A DNA stretch of 64,000 nucleotides from an uncultured Faecalibacterium sp. (GTDB taxonomy: Bacteria > Bacillota > Clostridia > Oscillospirales > Ruminococcaceae). This document shows positions 25,601 to 33,859 of the stretch, one piece after another; the stretch's first letter is position 1; the number at the start of each line of letters is the position of its first letter. The position numbers and the translations under genes were made by a program. The notes under the pieces were generated by a model. That model had not been told where the DNA came from, did not search any database, and saw only the letters and a list, made by a program, of their open reading frames with translations. The stretch spans positions 1 to 64,000 of the forward strand of contig CAKTFS010000005.1 in NCBI GenBank assembly GCA_934561115.1. The letters run 5' to 3'.

Positions 25601-26734
25601 GCAAACACCAAGGCCAGCTATGACGGTGCTTCCGGCCACAAGACCTCGACTGTCACCATCGGCGATGCTGTCTACGAGGGCGGCGACTACGCACAGGCCA
25701 TCCGCGATATGTGCAGCGAGCTGCACCTCATCTGCGTGGACCTGACCGATGCCACCATCAATGAAAACATCGCCATAGGCAAAAAGGCACAGTACACCCA
25801 CAGCTTTACCGGTGCCAAGGCTGACAAGCGCGGCAAGCTCTCCCCCACCGGCCTTGACCTGACCCACACCAACAGCTACGGCGCAAAGCTGAACGCATGG
25901 CTTATTGCCCAGCTTACCGCCGACACCCCGCTGGGCGCTTACAACCGGAACAAGGCAAAGCCCACCTACAAGCAGTTCTACGGCGATGCCGCAAACCCGG
26001 ACTATGTGCCTTCCAGCTACGCCGCACCCACCCAGACCAGCAAGCTGTGGCCTGCCTTTACCGATGCCAACGGCACGGTGTGGAACGGCTCTGTCTTCGG
26101 TAACGTGGGCGGTGACGACAAGATCTCCGGCGGCGATTTCACCGCTGCTGTCGATGGCCAGAACATCACACTGGGCGTTGCCAACAACCGCGGCAAGATC
26201 GCATCCACGGTGGACGGCCTGATGATGTACTACGTCCAGCTGCCCGCCGGCACCAACTTCACCCTGACCGCAAAGGCCACCGTGAACAAGCTTGCCAAGA
26301 ACAATCAGGTCTCCTTCGGCCTGATGGCGCGCGATGAGATGTACGTTGATACCAGCATCTCCGACCCCATTGGCGATTATGTGGCCGTGGGCACCCGGAA
26401 TCAGGGCGCTGTCAACTGCTTCGGCCGCAAGAGCGGTGCGCTGTACGACGGCCCCGCCGCAACCGTGAAGTACGGTGCAGGCGATACCGTGGACCTGAAG
26501 CTTGTGGGCACTGCCGATGGCTTCACCCTGACCTACGGCGACAACGAGACCGCTTCTGCCGGTTTCGACTACGCCCTGACCGCTGTGGATTCTGACTACA
26601 TCTATGTCGGCTTCTACGTTGCCCGCAACGCAAGCGTCACCTTCAGCGATGTGCAGCTGACCACCAGCGGCGTCTCCTCCGGTTCCCCGCTCAAGGCTGC
26701 ATGGAACCGCATCGTCAGCATCTTCCCCTTCTGA
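22682..26734 (+). CDS. Secreted PL9 pectate lyase with SGNH (CE12-like) esterase
   Basis: 1350 residues. Signal peptide 1-32 (TLAGLLAGALLLGMTPLAAFA). About 40-290 is a beta-sandwich module; 404-750 is a parallel beta-helix of polysaccharide lyase family 9 type, with DADGFAAKL (about 569) and DDGWDLF motifs; about 838-1065 is an SGNH hydrolase with GDST, GHND and DLTHTN blocks, like rhamnogalacturonan acetylesterases; about 1130-1330 repeats the N-terminal beta-sandwich. It should cleave polygalacturonate and remove acetyl groups outside the cell. No sortase, SLH or dockerin signal is seen. ATG 22682 follows AAGGAG; upstream in-frame codons lack one. Confidence 0.88.
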   Translation: MRNAKQPIRRTLAGLLAGALLLGMTPLAAFAEDSTSANGWQFKAFGTSAAAEVNTLAEGADIHSKVTLNACTVKEDGTINKKGGKFVADSPADGLSFYYTTIDPTKENFYLQADVTIDYINPAPDGQEGFALMLRDSLSGSGSYFSNQISVAGTKLPLDGVEIKDAVGVRSYTGIISNETAASNDVKATRAAFSSQTIKQGDTYRVSLAKTSNSYVATQYAINADGTTGAVVGSSTLYIPAKDSTAASVSKYAELDDPMTVQEANKAYLGFAAARGMNVTFSNITYTTSAWNASEWTLQPTSYIDPVYQITSPSTCTGSSYALAFKANADGTAKVYANGKLVDKDLTVKAGETLTRSYTVTRDTTFKVVFTPDKNYVISAFEKLSSYKAATIEKKVSLRALGANGVIVVTPDGSAAHNGTSAADAVDLQTALNYAAAGQTIQLAGGTYALTGEVKVERGRDGTAEAPITLTTADGSYATLDFGGVGTGFSVWGNYWNISKLNITNTKDGAKGMQLAGSHCVLEQMNFYNNGNTGLQVSGLSTDNKALWPSYNTIKNCTAMNNADRAMEDADGFAAKLTTGEGNVFDGCIAAYNADDGWDLFAKAATGSIGAVTIQNCVAYKNGYLMLAAEPVKKQPLQFPTVTCDANGNLSFGNVATTIEAGNGNGFKMGGTNLPGNHKLLNSISYDNAAKGIDSNSCPDVKVYNSTSYNNEGYNVALYTGNKSAVTDYAADGIISFRKGTDGKEQLALQSQSSTAVYGPDNFYWDAETQTSHNKSTNTVTVKESWFQSLDTSVAPTRNADGSIDMHGLLLLTAEGLAATDAGARGAVWGQAEAAKATFWVVGDSTVSPFNDSYYLPREGYGEELENYFNANVYNLAVSGASSKDFTGMANYTTLLKGSDTVPALGDAAGDKFLLIGFGHNDEKTEPARYTNPNGDYKTEGSFANSLYVNYIQPALERGVTPVVCTPIARLTEANTKASYDGASGHKTSTVTIGDAVYEGGDYAQAIRDMCSELHLICVDLTDATINENIAIGKKAQYTHSFTGAKADKRGKLSPTGLDLTHTNSYGAKLNAWLIAQLTADTPLGAYNRNKAKPTYKQFYGDAANPDYVPSSYAAPTQTSKLWPAFTDANGTVWNGSVFGNVGGDDKISGGDFTAAVDGQNITLGVANNRGKIASTVDGLMMYYVQLPAGTNFTLTAKATVNKLAKNNQVSFGLMARDEMYVDTSISDPIGDYVAVGTRNQGAVNCFGRKSGALYDGPAATVKYGAGDTVDLKLVGTADGFTLTYGDNETASAGFDYALTAVDSDYIYVGFYVARNASVTFSDVQLTTSGVSSGSPLKAAWNRIVSIFPF

Positions 26735-26771
26735 GTAAGGAAAAAGCTGCCGCATAACCCCTGAAAACCAA

Positions 26772-26823
26772 AACCCGGAACCTTCTTGAGCCCTTGCGGC
26801 TCTGAAAAGGTTCCGGGTTTTTT
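26772..26823. terminator. Terminator after the pectinase gene
   Basis: AACCCGGAACCTT (26772-26784) pairs with AAGGTTCCGGGTT (26807-26819), with an inner GAGCC/GGCTC stem, then T6. Flanking A residues allow leftward use as well. Confidence 0.88.
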
Positions 26824-26871
26824 GCGATCTTTTTCAGTGAGCTATTGCCCACCGACCATACTGCTTTCTAC

Positions 26872-27723
26872 TTAGCCCAGTGCCTGCTGCAGCTTTGCAA
26901 AGTCCTCCAGCGTCAGGGCTTCCGGGCGGATGCGGGCATCAAAGCCTGCGGATTCGATGGCGGCAATGACCTTCTCCTTGGGCAGGTTCAGCCCGCCTGC
27001 AATGGCGTTGGCGGCGGTCTTGCGGCGCTGCCCAAAGGCGGCGCGCACCAGGGCAAAATAGCCCGCCTCGTCCTCCACCTGCACAGCAGGGGTGGGACGG
27101 ATATCCATGCGCACCACTGCGCTGGTCACCTTGGGCGCGGGGTAAAAGCTGCCCGGTGCGGCGGTGAACATCAGCTTGGAGGTGGCGTAGTAGTTCACCG
27201 CACAGCTGATAGCGCTGGAAGCGCGGGTGCCGGGCACGGCGGCCAGACGGTCGGCGGCCTCCTTCTGCACCATGACGGTCAGGCTCTCGATGGGCAGACG
27301 GTCGCCCAGCAGCTTCATCACGATAGGGCTGGTGATGTAATAGGGCAGGTTTGCGCACACTGCCACTGGCATACCCGGGAACTCTTCGGCGATAAGGGCC
27401 TTCAGGTCCACCTTCAGCACGTCCTGCAGCACCAGCTTGAAGTTGTCCACCCCGGCCATGGTCTCGGCCAGCAGGGGCGGCAGACGCTCGTCCACCTCAA
27501 TGGACACCACCTTGGCGGCGCGCTTGGCCAGTTCCTTCGTCAGCACACCGATGCCGGGGCCGATCTCGATGACACCGTAGCGCTTGTCTACCCCGCTGGC
27601 ATCCACGATCTTGGTAGGGATGCCCGGGTTGATGATAAAGTTCTGCCCAAAGCCCTTGGAAAGCGCAAAATCGTATTTTTCGCACAGGGCACGGATCACA
27701 GAAAGGTCGGTCAGTTCCGGCAT
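26872..27723 (-). CDS. rsmA: 16S rRNA dimethyladenosine transferase
   Basis: 283 residues. Dimethylates two adjacent adenines near the 3' end of 16S rRNA during 30S maturation. SAM-binding motif IEIGPGIGVLT, acidic loop SIEVDERL, and catalytic NLPYYITSP motif are present. The LSKGFGQNFI N-terminus is typical. ATG 27723 follows GAAAGGA. It is separated from the S41 protease gene by a terminator, so it is its own unit. Confidence 0.96.
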   Translation of the reverse strand: MPELTDLSVIRALCEKYDFALSKGFGQNFIINPGIPTKIVDASGVDKRYGVIEIGPGIGVLTKELAKRAAKVVSIEVDERLPPLLAETMAGVDNFKLVLQDVLKVDLKALIAEEFPGMPVAVCANLPYYITSPIVMKLLGDRLPIESLTVMVQKEAADRLAAVPGTRASSAISCAVNYYATSKLMFTAAPGSFYPAPKVTSAVVRMDIRPTPAVQVEDEAGYFALVRAAFGQRRKTAANAIAGGLNLPKEKVIAAIESAGFDARIRPEALTLEDFAKLQQALG

Positions 27724-27743
27724 AGGGTCAATTCCTTTCTCAG

Positions 27744-27776
27744 AAAAAGGCTGTTGCAAAACGCAGCAGCCTTTTT
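27744..27776. terminator. Terminator of the S41 protease gene
   Basis: AAAAAGGCTG...CAGCCTTTTT hairpin with an extra TGC/GCA pairing inside; symmetric, so usable in both directions. Confidence 0.8.
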
Positions 27777-27802
27777 GGTGTTATGGTTCAAATCTGCGGG
27801 GT

Positions 27803-29167
27803 TCACTCCGCTGCGCTTGCAGCAGCTTCCGGCTCAGACGCGGCAGTCTCGCCTTCGCCGGTCTCCCCTTCTGCAGTCTCTGCGGGGGCGGTATCCTCTG
27901 CTGCCGCAGAGGCGGCGGTGCTGTCCGCTGCGGCGGCAGAGCTTGCGCCTGCCAGCGTGGTGGTACCGCTCAGCTGCTGGGCTGCGCTGACAGCGCGCTG
28001 CACCTGCGGGTCGGTCTGGGGGGTGTAGTCGTAGAGGTTCGTTGCTTCCTCTGCGCTCAGGGCGCGCTCCACATCCACCGTCAGGCCGGTGCCGTCAAAG
28101 CAGCTGCCGTCGCCGCAGACCAGCTTTGCCACCGTGATAACCACGGCGCTGCCGTCCGACAGGCGCTGCGGGCTGCTCTGGATGGTGCCCTTGCCCATGG
28201 TAGTGGTACCCACCAGACGGGCACCGTTCATGGTGCGCAGGGTGGCTGCGAACAGCTCAGCTGCACTGGCGGTGTTGCCATTGACCAGACAGACCATCGG
28301 CAGGCTGACAGAGCTTTCGGCATCGCTGCTGCCAATGACGGTGCGGCTGCCGTTTTTATCCTCGGCGTAGGCCACCGTACCCTCCGGGGCGATCAGGTCG
28401 ATGCAGCTGACGGCATCTTCCAGAATGCCGCCGCCATTGTCCCGCAGATCAAACACCAGACTGGCCGCACCGTTTGCGGTCAGAGTACGCAGGGCATAGT
28501 CCAGCTCACTGGGGGTAGTGCCGTCGAACTGGCGGATGCGGATGTAGCCCACATTGTCCAGCAGCTGGTAATCCACGGTGGTGCTGGTGTAGCCGGAATG
28601 AGTCAGCTCAGCCGTTTTGCTGGCGGCAGCGCTGTCCAGCCATGTCACGGTAACGGTAGTGCCGGCCTCGCCCTGCAGGGCTTTGTACACGGCATCTGCG
28701 CTGGACAGGCTCTTGACGTCGGTATCGCCTACGGTGGTGATGTAGTCCCCCACGGCGATGCCCGCCTCCTGTGCGGGGGAGCCATCGTAGACGCGGGTCA
28801 CCTTGGCGTAGCCGGTCTGGTCGATGCCAAGCTCCACACCGATGCCCAAAATCTTGCCGCTCTGGATGTTCATCAGCTCGGTGTAGGCGTTGGCGGTGTA
28901 GTAGCGGGCGTACTTGTCGCCCGTGCCCAGCAGATAGCCGGCGGTCAGGCGGTCGTACAGGGTGGTCTCGTCGATGGTGTAGTAATCGTTGCTGCGGACG
29001 TAGCGGTCCACCTCAGCGATCTTGTTGTACATACTTTCCTTTTCTTTTACGCTGTTGACCGTGCTGTCGAACAGACGCATGGCGATGAGCATCGTGATGG
29101 AAAAGGTCACGGTCATGGCAAGGATCACGATGGTGACTGCCATACCCAAAGAAATTTTACGGTTCAT
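27803..29167 (-). CDS. S41 C-terminal processing peptidase with PDZ domain
   Basis: 454 residues. One N-terminal transmembrane segment (AVTIVILAMTVTFSITMLIA), a PDZ domain at about 105-185 (GIGVELGIDQTGYAKVTRVY, GDYITTVGD), and the tail-specific protease domain with catalytic Ser near 299 (NGNTASAAELF) and Lys near 325 (TTMGKGTIQS). The last 60 residues are an Ala/Glu-rich disordered tail. It is membrane-anchored and probably processes cell-envelope proteins. Its position after ftsEX and an EnvC-like gene suggests a link to cell-wall turnover. Confidence 0.92.
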   Translation of the reverse strand: MNRKISLGMAVTIVILAMTVTFSITMLIAMRLFDSTVNSVKEKESMYNKIAEVDRYVRSNDYYTIDETTLYDRLTAGYLLGTGDKYARYYTANAYTELMNIQSGKILGIGVELGIDQTGYAKVTRVYDGSPAQEAGIAVGDYITTVGDTDVKSLSSADAVYKALQGEAGTTVTVTWLDSAAASKTAELTHSGYTSTTVDYQLLDNVGYIRIRQFDGTTPSELDYALRTLTANGAASLVFDLRDNGGGILEDAVSCIDLIAPEGTVAYAEDKNGSRTVIGSSDAESSVSLPMVCLVNGNTASAAELFAATLRTMNGARLVGTTTMGKGTIQSSPQRLSDGSAVVITVAKLVCGDGSCFDGTGLTVDVERALSAEEATNLYDYTPQTDPQVQRAVSAAQQLSGTTTLAGASSAAAADSTAASAAAEDTAPAETAEGETGEGETAASEPEAAASAAE

Positions 29168-29183
29168 GGTTCGTTCCTCCCGG

Positions 29184-29291
29184 TCAGAGCAGCAGCATCA
29201 TAAGGATGCTGCCCAGCAGCGAGAGTACAAACACCCCTGCCAGAACCAGGCAGCCGATGCGCAGCACGCGCTTGCGTTTTTGTTCGTTCAT
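29184..29291 (-). CDS. 35-residue single-pass membrane peptide
   Basis: Short basic N-terminus (MNEQKRKRVLRIG) followed by one hydrophobic helix (CLVLAGVFVLSLLGSILMML), with AAGGAG upstream at a slightly long spacing. It fills the gap between the EnvC-like gene and the S41 protease gene on the same strand. No family was recognised. Position suggests a small subunit or regulator of the envelope machinery encoded around it. Confidence 0.6.
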   Translation of the reverse strand: MNEQKRKRVLRIGCLVLAGVFVLSLLGSILMMLLL

Positions 29292-29314
29292 AGATCAACC
29301 AGACTCCTTGCCTA

Positions 29315-30679
29315 TTAGTTGTGGGGGATGGGGATGTAGCTGCGGGGGTTCACGGCGTTGGCCTTGGAGCCGCCCTTCCACACCTCCAGATGCAGGTGAT
29401 TGCCGGTAGAATTGCCGGTGCTGCCCACATAACCGATCAAATCGCCCTGATTCACATATTTGCCTGCACTGGTAGCTACCGAACGCATGTGCCCGTACAG
29501 GGTGGTGTAGGTATTGCCATCGGACATTTTGCCGTGGTAGATGATAACGTAGTTGCCGTAGCCGCCGGTGGACCAGCCTGCCACCTGCACATAGCCGCTG
29601 GCGGCTGCGTAGATGGGCGTGCCGCCGGGGGCTGCAAGGTCGATACCGGCATGGAGCTTGTTCACGCCGGAAACGGGGTTCTTGCGCCAGCCGTACTCAC
29701 TGGAAACACGGGTGTAACTCTTCAGCGGGCAGGCAAAGCCGCTAAAGCTCAGCTGCGGCTTGCTGGCAGAGGCTGCTGCGATCAGCTTCTGGATTTCCTT
29801 TTTCACAGCCTCGTAGTTCATCTCGTCGGATTCAATGGCTGCCTGTGCCTTCTGCTGTGCCGCCTGTGCTTCGGCAGCAGAGAGCTTTGCCGCAGAGATG
29901 CTGCTGTTCAGCTCGCTCTGCTTGCCCTTCATCTGGGCGTTCTGGCTGTCCAGCTCGCTCTTCTGGCTCTGCAGTTCTGCCTTCTCGGCTTCCAGACCGG
30001 CCTTCTGCTCTTCCAGCGCGGCCTTATCGTCCTCCAGCCCCTGCTTGGCGGACTTCATGTTGTTCATGATCTCGGTGTCCTTGATGGAGATATCCTGCAT
30101 CACCTCGTTGAAGGTAAGCAGCTCGTACAGGTCGTTCACCGCACCCAGCATGGCCACGCTGCCGCCGTCCCGCAGCTCCTGCATGGCAGCCATGTGCTTT
30201 TTAAAATCGTCCCACTGGTCGTCGATCTCGTTCTGCTTTTGCTCGATCTGGGTCTGCTTGTCCGCGATCTGGCTCTGCATCACGCCGATCTGCTGTTCCT
30301 TTTCGCCAATGTTGTTCTGCACCGCGGCGATCTGGCTGCTGAGCACACCGATCTGATCCTGCAGAACGCTGACCCGCTCCTTCAGCTCGCTTTCCAGCGC
30401 CTTGGCGGCGGACTCCTTCTTTTTGGCGTCCGACAGCTCCTTTTTGTGCTGATTGATGGACTGGGAGAGCTTGTCCAGCTTAGTCTGCAAACTGGCCATG
30501 CTGGTATTGCTGGTAGCCGCCGAGGCCGGGTACACCGTGGCCGTCAGCAGCAGGCAGACACAGGCCAGCCCAAGGCTGACCGCCCGGATCAGCTTGTTGC
30601 GGGGGCTTTCCGGCCGGGCGTGCCGGCCGGTATAAGGGCCTGTGAGCCGGAAGGGCTTTGCGTGCATTGCTTTACTCAT
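29315..30679 (-). CDS. EnvC-like murein hydrolase activator, M23 domain
   Basis: 454 residues. N-terminal membrane or signal segment (AVSLGLACVCLLLTATVYPA), a very long coiled coil (about 60-300, repeated Gln/Lys/Glu heptads), and an M23/LytM domain (about 325-450) with GWRKNPVSG...LHAGIDLAAPGG and HLHLEVW. The zinc ligands of active M23 peptidases (HxGxD and HLH) are retained, so unlike E. coli EnvC it could be catalytically active. FtsEX-coupled activation of peptidoglycan splitting at the septum is supported by ftsX and ftsE directly upstream. ATG 30679 follows AAAGGAG. Confidence 0.9.
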   Translation of the reverse strand: MSKAMHAKPFRLTGPYTGRHARPESPRNKLIRAVSLGLACVCLLLTATVYPASAATSNTSMASLQTKLDKLSQSINQHKKELSDAKKKESAAKALESELKERVSVLQDQIGVLSSQIAAVQNNIGEKEQQIGVMQSQIADKQTQIEQKQNEIDDQWDDFKKHMAAMQELRDGGSVAMLGAVNDLYELLTFNEVMQDISIKDTEIMNNMKSAKQGLEDDKAALEEQKAGLEAEKAELQSQKSELDSQNAQMKGKQSELNSSISAAKLSAAEAQAAQQKAQAAIESDEMNYEAVKKEIQKLIAAASASKPQLSFSGFACPLKSYTRVSSEYGWRKNPVSGVNKLHAGIDLAAPGGTPIYAAASGYVQVAGWSTGGYGNYVIIYHGKMSDGNTYTTLYGHMRSVATSAGKYVNQGDLIGYVGSTGNSTGNHLHLEVWKGGSKANAVNPRSYIPIPHN

Positions 30680-30698
30680 AAAACGCGGCTCCTTTCGG

Positions 30699-31607
30699 TC
30701 ACACATTCAGATGTTTACGGAGAGAGAACATACTGCCCACGCCGCCTACGATGGCACCGCTGAGCAGGCTTGTTACCACGATGGTCGGCAGCACATTTGC
30801 CACCGGCACCAGCGAGCGCCCTACGAGCATCTGCCAAATGCCGCCCAGACCGCCGGCGGCGTTGACCACATAGCTGTAGCAGCCAAGGCTTGCACCCGCA
30901 GTCAGAATGCCGGAGATCAGACCCATGGTCAGGCCCTCCACAAAGAAAGGCAGGGTGACCATGCGGTTGGTAGCACCCACATACTTCATGATCTCGATCT
31001 CGCGGCGGCGGGCGTAGATGCTCAGGCGGATGGTACTGCCCACCGTAATGATGCTGACCACCATCAGCACCAGCACGATCATGCGGCCGCCCTTGGTAAC
31101 AGCCTTTTGGATCTCCACAAAGATATTGCTCATCTCCACCAGCGCAGCCACACTGACCACGCCCGGGATCGCCTGCATCTTCACGCTCATGCTCTCGGTC
31201 TGGCTCAGGTCGCTCAGGCTGACCCGGTAGTTGGCTTTAAAGGGGTTATCCGTCTCAAATTCATCCCACAGGGAGGAATAATCGTCCATGTAGCCGCGGT
31301 AGGTGTTCAGTACGTCCTGCTTGGACATATACTTCACCCCGCTGACCCCCGGCATCGCCGAAAGGGTCTCGCCCACCTGCGCAGCGGTAGCATCATCGCA
31401 TGCGGGGTCCAGATAGACCACCATCTCGTTCTGGCTGCCCAGATAGGCCACCATGCTGCCCACGTTCACCTCGGCCAGACTGGCGAAGATGTTCAGGGTC
31501 ATACATACGCTCAAGGAAGCGATGCAGGCAATGGTCATGGCCCAGTGCTTGCCCAGGTTGCGCACACCGCGCCGGGTAAGGAAAAAGAAGGTAGAAGGAC
31601 GCATCAT
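30699..31607 (-). CDS. ftsX: Cell division ABC transporter permease FtsX
   Basis: 302 residues with one N-terminal transmembrane segment, an extracellular domain (about 55-175), and three C-terminal segments (MIVLVLMVVSIITVGSTIRL, GLTMGLISGILTAGASLG, VVTSLLSGAIVGGVG). Contains the REIEIMKYVGATN coupling motif. Works with FtsE to activate the coiled-coil murein hydrolase. Its ATG overlaps the ftsE stop (ATGA). Confidence 0.95.
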   Translation of the reverse strand: MMRPSTFFFLTRRGVRNLGKHWAMTIACIASLSVCMTLNIFASLAEVNVGSMVAYLGSQNEMVVYLDPACDDATAAQVGETLSAMPGVSGVKYMSKQDVLNTYRGYMDDYSSLWDEFETDNPFKANYRVSLSDLSQTESMSVKMQAIPGVVSVAALVEMSNIFVEIQKAVTKGGRMIVLVLMVVSIITVGSTIRLSIYARRREIEIMKYVGATNRMVTLPFFVEGLTMGLISGILTAGASLGCYSYVVNAAGGLGGIWQMLVGRSLVPVANVLPTIVVTSLLSGAIVGGVGSMFSLRKHLNV

Positions 31608-32368
31608 ACGGCAGCCACCTCCTTTTTGGCAGCGGACGCATCGTCCGCATCAAAGGCGGCAATGTCCAGCGAGAGGTCATCCTCGGCGGCAGCCACAGGG
31701 TCTGCGGGCACATCCGAGACGATGCGGCCATGGCTCAGGGTGACCACACGCTGATGGAAGCGGTGCACCAGCTCGTGCTCGTGGGTGACCACCAGCACCG
31801 TGATGCCCATTTTGCTTACCCGCTCCAGCAGCTGCATCATTTCCAGGCTCAGCTCCGGGTCAATGTTGCCGGTAGGCTCGTCCGCGATGACCAGCTTGGG
31901 GTTATGCACCAGCGCACGCGCAACAGCCACGCGCTGCTGCTCGCCGCCGGAAAGGGTATCCGGGTAGCACTTGGCCTTATCCTCCAGATGCACCAGCTCC
32001 AGAATATACTCCACGCGGGGACGGATCTCCTTGCGGGGCACGTTGAGCACATGCATGGCAAAAGCCACGTTCTCGTACACGGTCATACTGGGGATCAGCC
32101 GGAAGTCCTGGAAGATGATGCCCATCTGACGGCGCAGGTAAGGGATCTTGTGGCGGCGCAGCTTGGCTACATCCTTGCCCAGCACGGTCACCTTGCCGGA
32201 GGTAGGCAGAGCCTCCCGCAGGATCAGCTTGAGCAGGGTGGATTTGCCCGCGCCGGAGTGACCCAGCAGAAAGACGAACTCGCCTTCATCCACATGGAAG
32301 TTGATATCCTCCAGCGCAAGGCGTCCGCCCTTTTTATATTCTTTGGAAACGTGTTCAAAATCGATCAT
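31604..32368 (-). CDS. ftsE: Cell division ATP-binding protein FtsE
   Basis: 254 residues. ABC ATPase with Walker [11 protein letters not shown]-loop, signature LSGGEQQR, Walker B LVIADEPT and the H-loop TH. A C-terminal acidic/Ala tail of about 30 residues is longer than in most FtsE. First gene of the ftsE-ftsX-EnvC-peptide-S41 run; energises FtsX. Confidence 0.95.
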   Translation of the reverse strand: MIDFEHVSKEYKKGGRLALEDINFHVDEGEFVFLLGHSGAGKSTLLKLILREALPTSGKVTVLGKDVAKLRRHKIPYLRRQMGIIFQDFRLIPSMTVYENVAFAMHVLNVPRKEIRPRVEYILELVHLEDKAKCYPDTLSGGEQQRVAVARALVHNPKLVIADEPTGNIDPELSLEMMQLLERVSKMGITVLVVTHEHELVHRFHQRVVTLSHGRIVSDVPADPVAAAEDDLSLDIAAFDADDASAAKKEVAAV

Positions 32369-32436
32369 GGAATCGTATTAGCTCCTGACATCAAGATTTT
32401 TGACGGTCAAGACAGCCCGTCCGCAGCCTGTACTGC

Positions 32437-32475
32437 AAAAAGAACCGGCCAGCATCGGTTTCGAGCGGCCGGTTC
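32437..32475 (-). terminator. Terminator of the cdaR-like gene
   Basis: GAACCGGCC/GGCCGGTTC perfect 9-bp stem (32442-32450, 32467-32475) with T5 on the minus strand. Confidence 0.8.
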
Positions 32476-32509
32476 GACGCCGGCGGGGCAACGCCCGCAC
32501 AGCGGAATA

Positions 32510-33595
32510 TCAGTATTTGGCCGGGTTGTTGGACAGGTACTTCTTTACCATCAGCGCTACCTTAAAGACGATAGCGTCGTCGAACTCACGCAGATCCAGA
32601 CCGGTCAGCTTTTTGATCTTTTCCAGACGATACACCAGCGTATTGCGGTGCACAAACAGGCCGCGGCTGGTCTCGGACACATTCAGGTTGTTCTCGAAGA
32701 AGCGCTGGATGGTGAACAACGTCTCCTGATCCAGGCTCTCGATGCTGCCCTGCTTGAACACCTCGCGCAGGAACATCTCGCACACGGTGGTGGGCAGCTG
32801 GTAGATCAGACGAGCAATGCCCAGGTTATCGTAGCGGATGATCTGCTTTTCGGTATCGAACACCTTGCTCACTTCCATGGCGATCTGGGCTTCCTTAAAG
32901 GAGGTAGCCAGATCCTTCACGTTGGCAATGGGGGTGCCGATGCCGACCACGGCCTTGATGTAGTGCTCGCCGGAGAGGGTATCCACAATGCTGGCAGCCA
33001 GCTTTTCCATATCGGTGCGGTCGATGCCCTTTCGGATCTCCTTGACCAGCACGGTGTCGGTCTCGCTGATATTGAACACAAAGTCCTTCTGCTTATCGGG
33101 GAACAGGCTGCTGACCACATCGTAGGCAGAGATATCGCCGCCGCTGATCACCCGCACGATGAACACCACGCGGGAGACATCGGTAGCAAAGTGCAGCTCC
33201 CGTGCCTTGGCGTAGATATCGCCGGGCAGGATGTTGTCCAGCACCACATTCTTGATAAAATTGGACTTGTCGAACTTTTCGTCGTGGTACTGCTTGATGC
33301 TCTGCAGGCTGATGGCCAGCACACCGGCAAACTGCCCTGCAGTCTCGTCGGCGCCCTCCACGAACACGGCATAATCGTTATGCTTGGCGTTGGAGAACTG
33401 CTGGTAAGTATAGCCGTCGCGCACAAAGCGGTCGCCTGCGGTCAGACGCTCGGCCATATAGCCCTCGCGCACCTCGCCGATCAGGTTCAGCTCCGAGCAG
33501 GAAATGACAGCGCCGGTCTCATCCACAACGCCGACCACCCGATTGATCGCGTCCTTCATCTGGTAGATCACGCTTTGAAATACTCTATTGGCCAT
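32510..33595 (-). CDS. CdaR/PucR-family transcriptional regulator
   Basis: 361 residues. The C-terminus (FFENNLNVSETSRGLFVHRN, TLVYRLEKIKKLTGLDLREF) is the PucR/CdaR helix-turn-helix; the middle is a GGDEF-like region typical of CdaR proteins, and the N-terminus looks like a sensory domain. Relatives respond to sugar acids or other small metabolites. ATG 33595 is preferred (AAAAGGGG upstream). No target genes are adjacent. It has its own promoter and terminator. Confidence 0.82.
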   Translation of the reverse strand: MANRVFQSVIYQMKDAINRVVGVVDETGAVISCSELNLIGEVREGYMAERLTAGDRFVRDGYTYQQFSNAKHNDYAVFVEGADETAGQFAGVLAISLQSIKQYHDEKFDKSNFIKNVVLDNILPGDIYAKARELHFATDVSRVVFIVRVISGGDISAYDVVSSLFPDKQKDFVFNISETDTVLVKEIRKGIDRTDMEKLAASIVDTLSGEHYIKAVVGIGTPIANVKDLATSFKEAQIAMEVSKVFDTEKQIIRYDNLGIARLIYQLPTTVCEMFLREVFKQGSIESLDQETLFTIQRFFENNLNVSETSRGLFVHRNTLVYRLEKIKKLTGLDLREFDDAIVFKVALMVKKYLSNNPAKY

Positions 33596-33679
33596 AAATG
33601 GATACCCCTTTTCCTCGTTTGTGCAAGCCGCGGCGGCATGGGTTGTGATTTTAAACAATTTAGCCGCATTACAATCTAT

Positions 33680-33708
33680 ATTTTACACAAAAGAATTTAC
33701 TTTTGCAA
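33680..33708 (-). promoter_or_regulatory. Promoter of the cdaR-like gene
   Basis: TTGCAA (33708-33703), 17-bp spacer, TAAAAT (33685-33680) on the minus strand. A 16-bp perfect palindrome, ATTTTACCGGTAAAAT (33805-33820), lies about 100 bp further upstream and may be an operator. Confidence 0.7.
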
Positions 33709-33859
33709 CAGATTTCAACAAAAAAAATAAATCTTTCTTGTTGAAATTATCTTTCGGGGCCATTTTTTGCCAAAAAAGTACCTTTTTGCGTGGTTCTTAC
33801 CGTTATTTTACCGGTAAAATGTGATACATTTTTGAAAACCGCGTGAAAAGCGCAGCGTT

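Noticed and set aside
22541-26755. A 1404-codon open frame antisense to the pectinase gene
   Set aside because: It mirrors the GC-rich codon pattern of the real gene, has Val/Gly-rich low-complexity translation, no ribosome site and no domain. The + strand gene has a signal peptide and recognisable domains.
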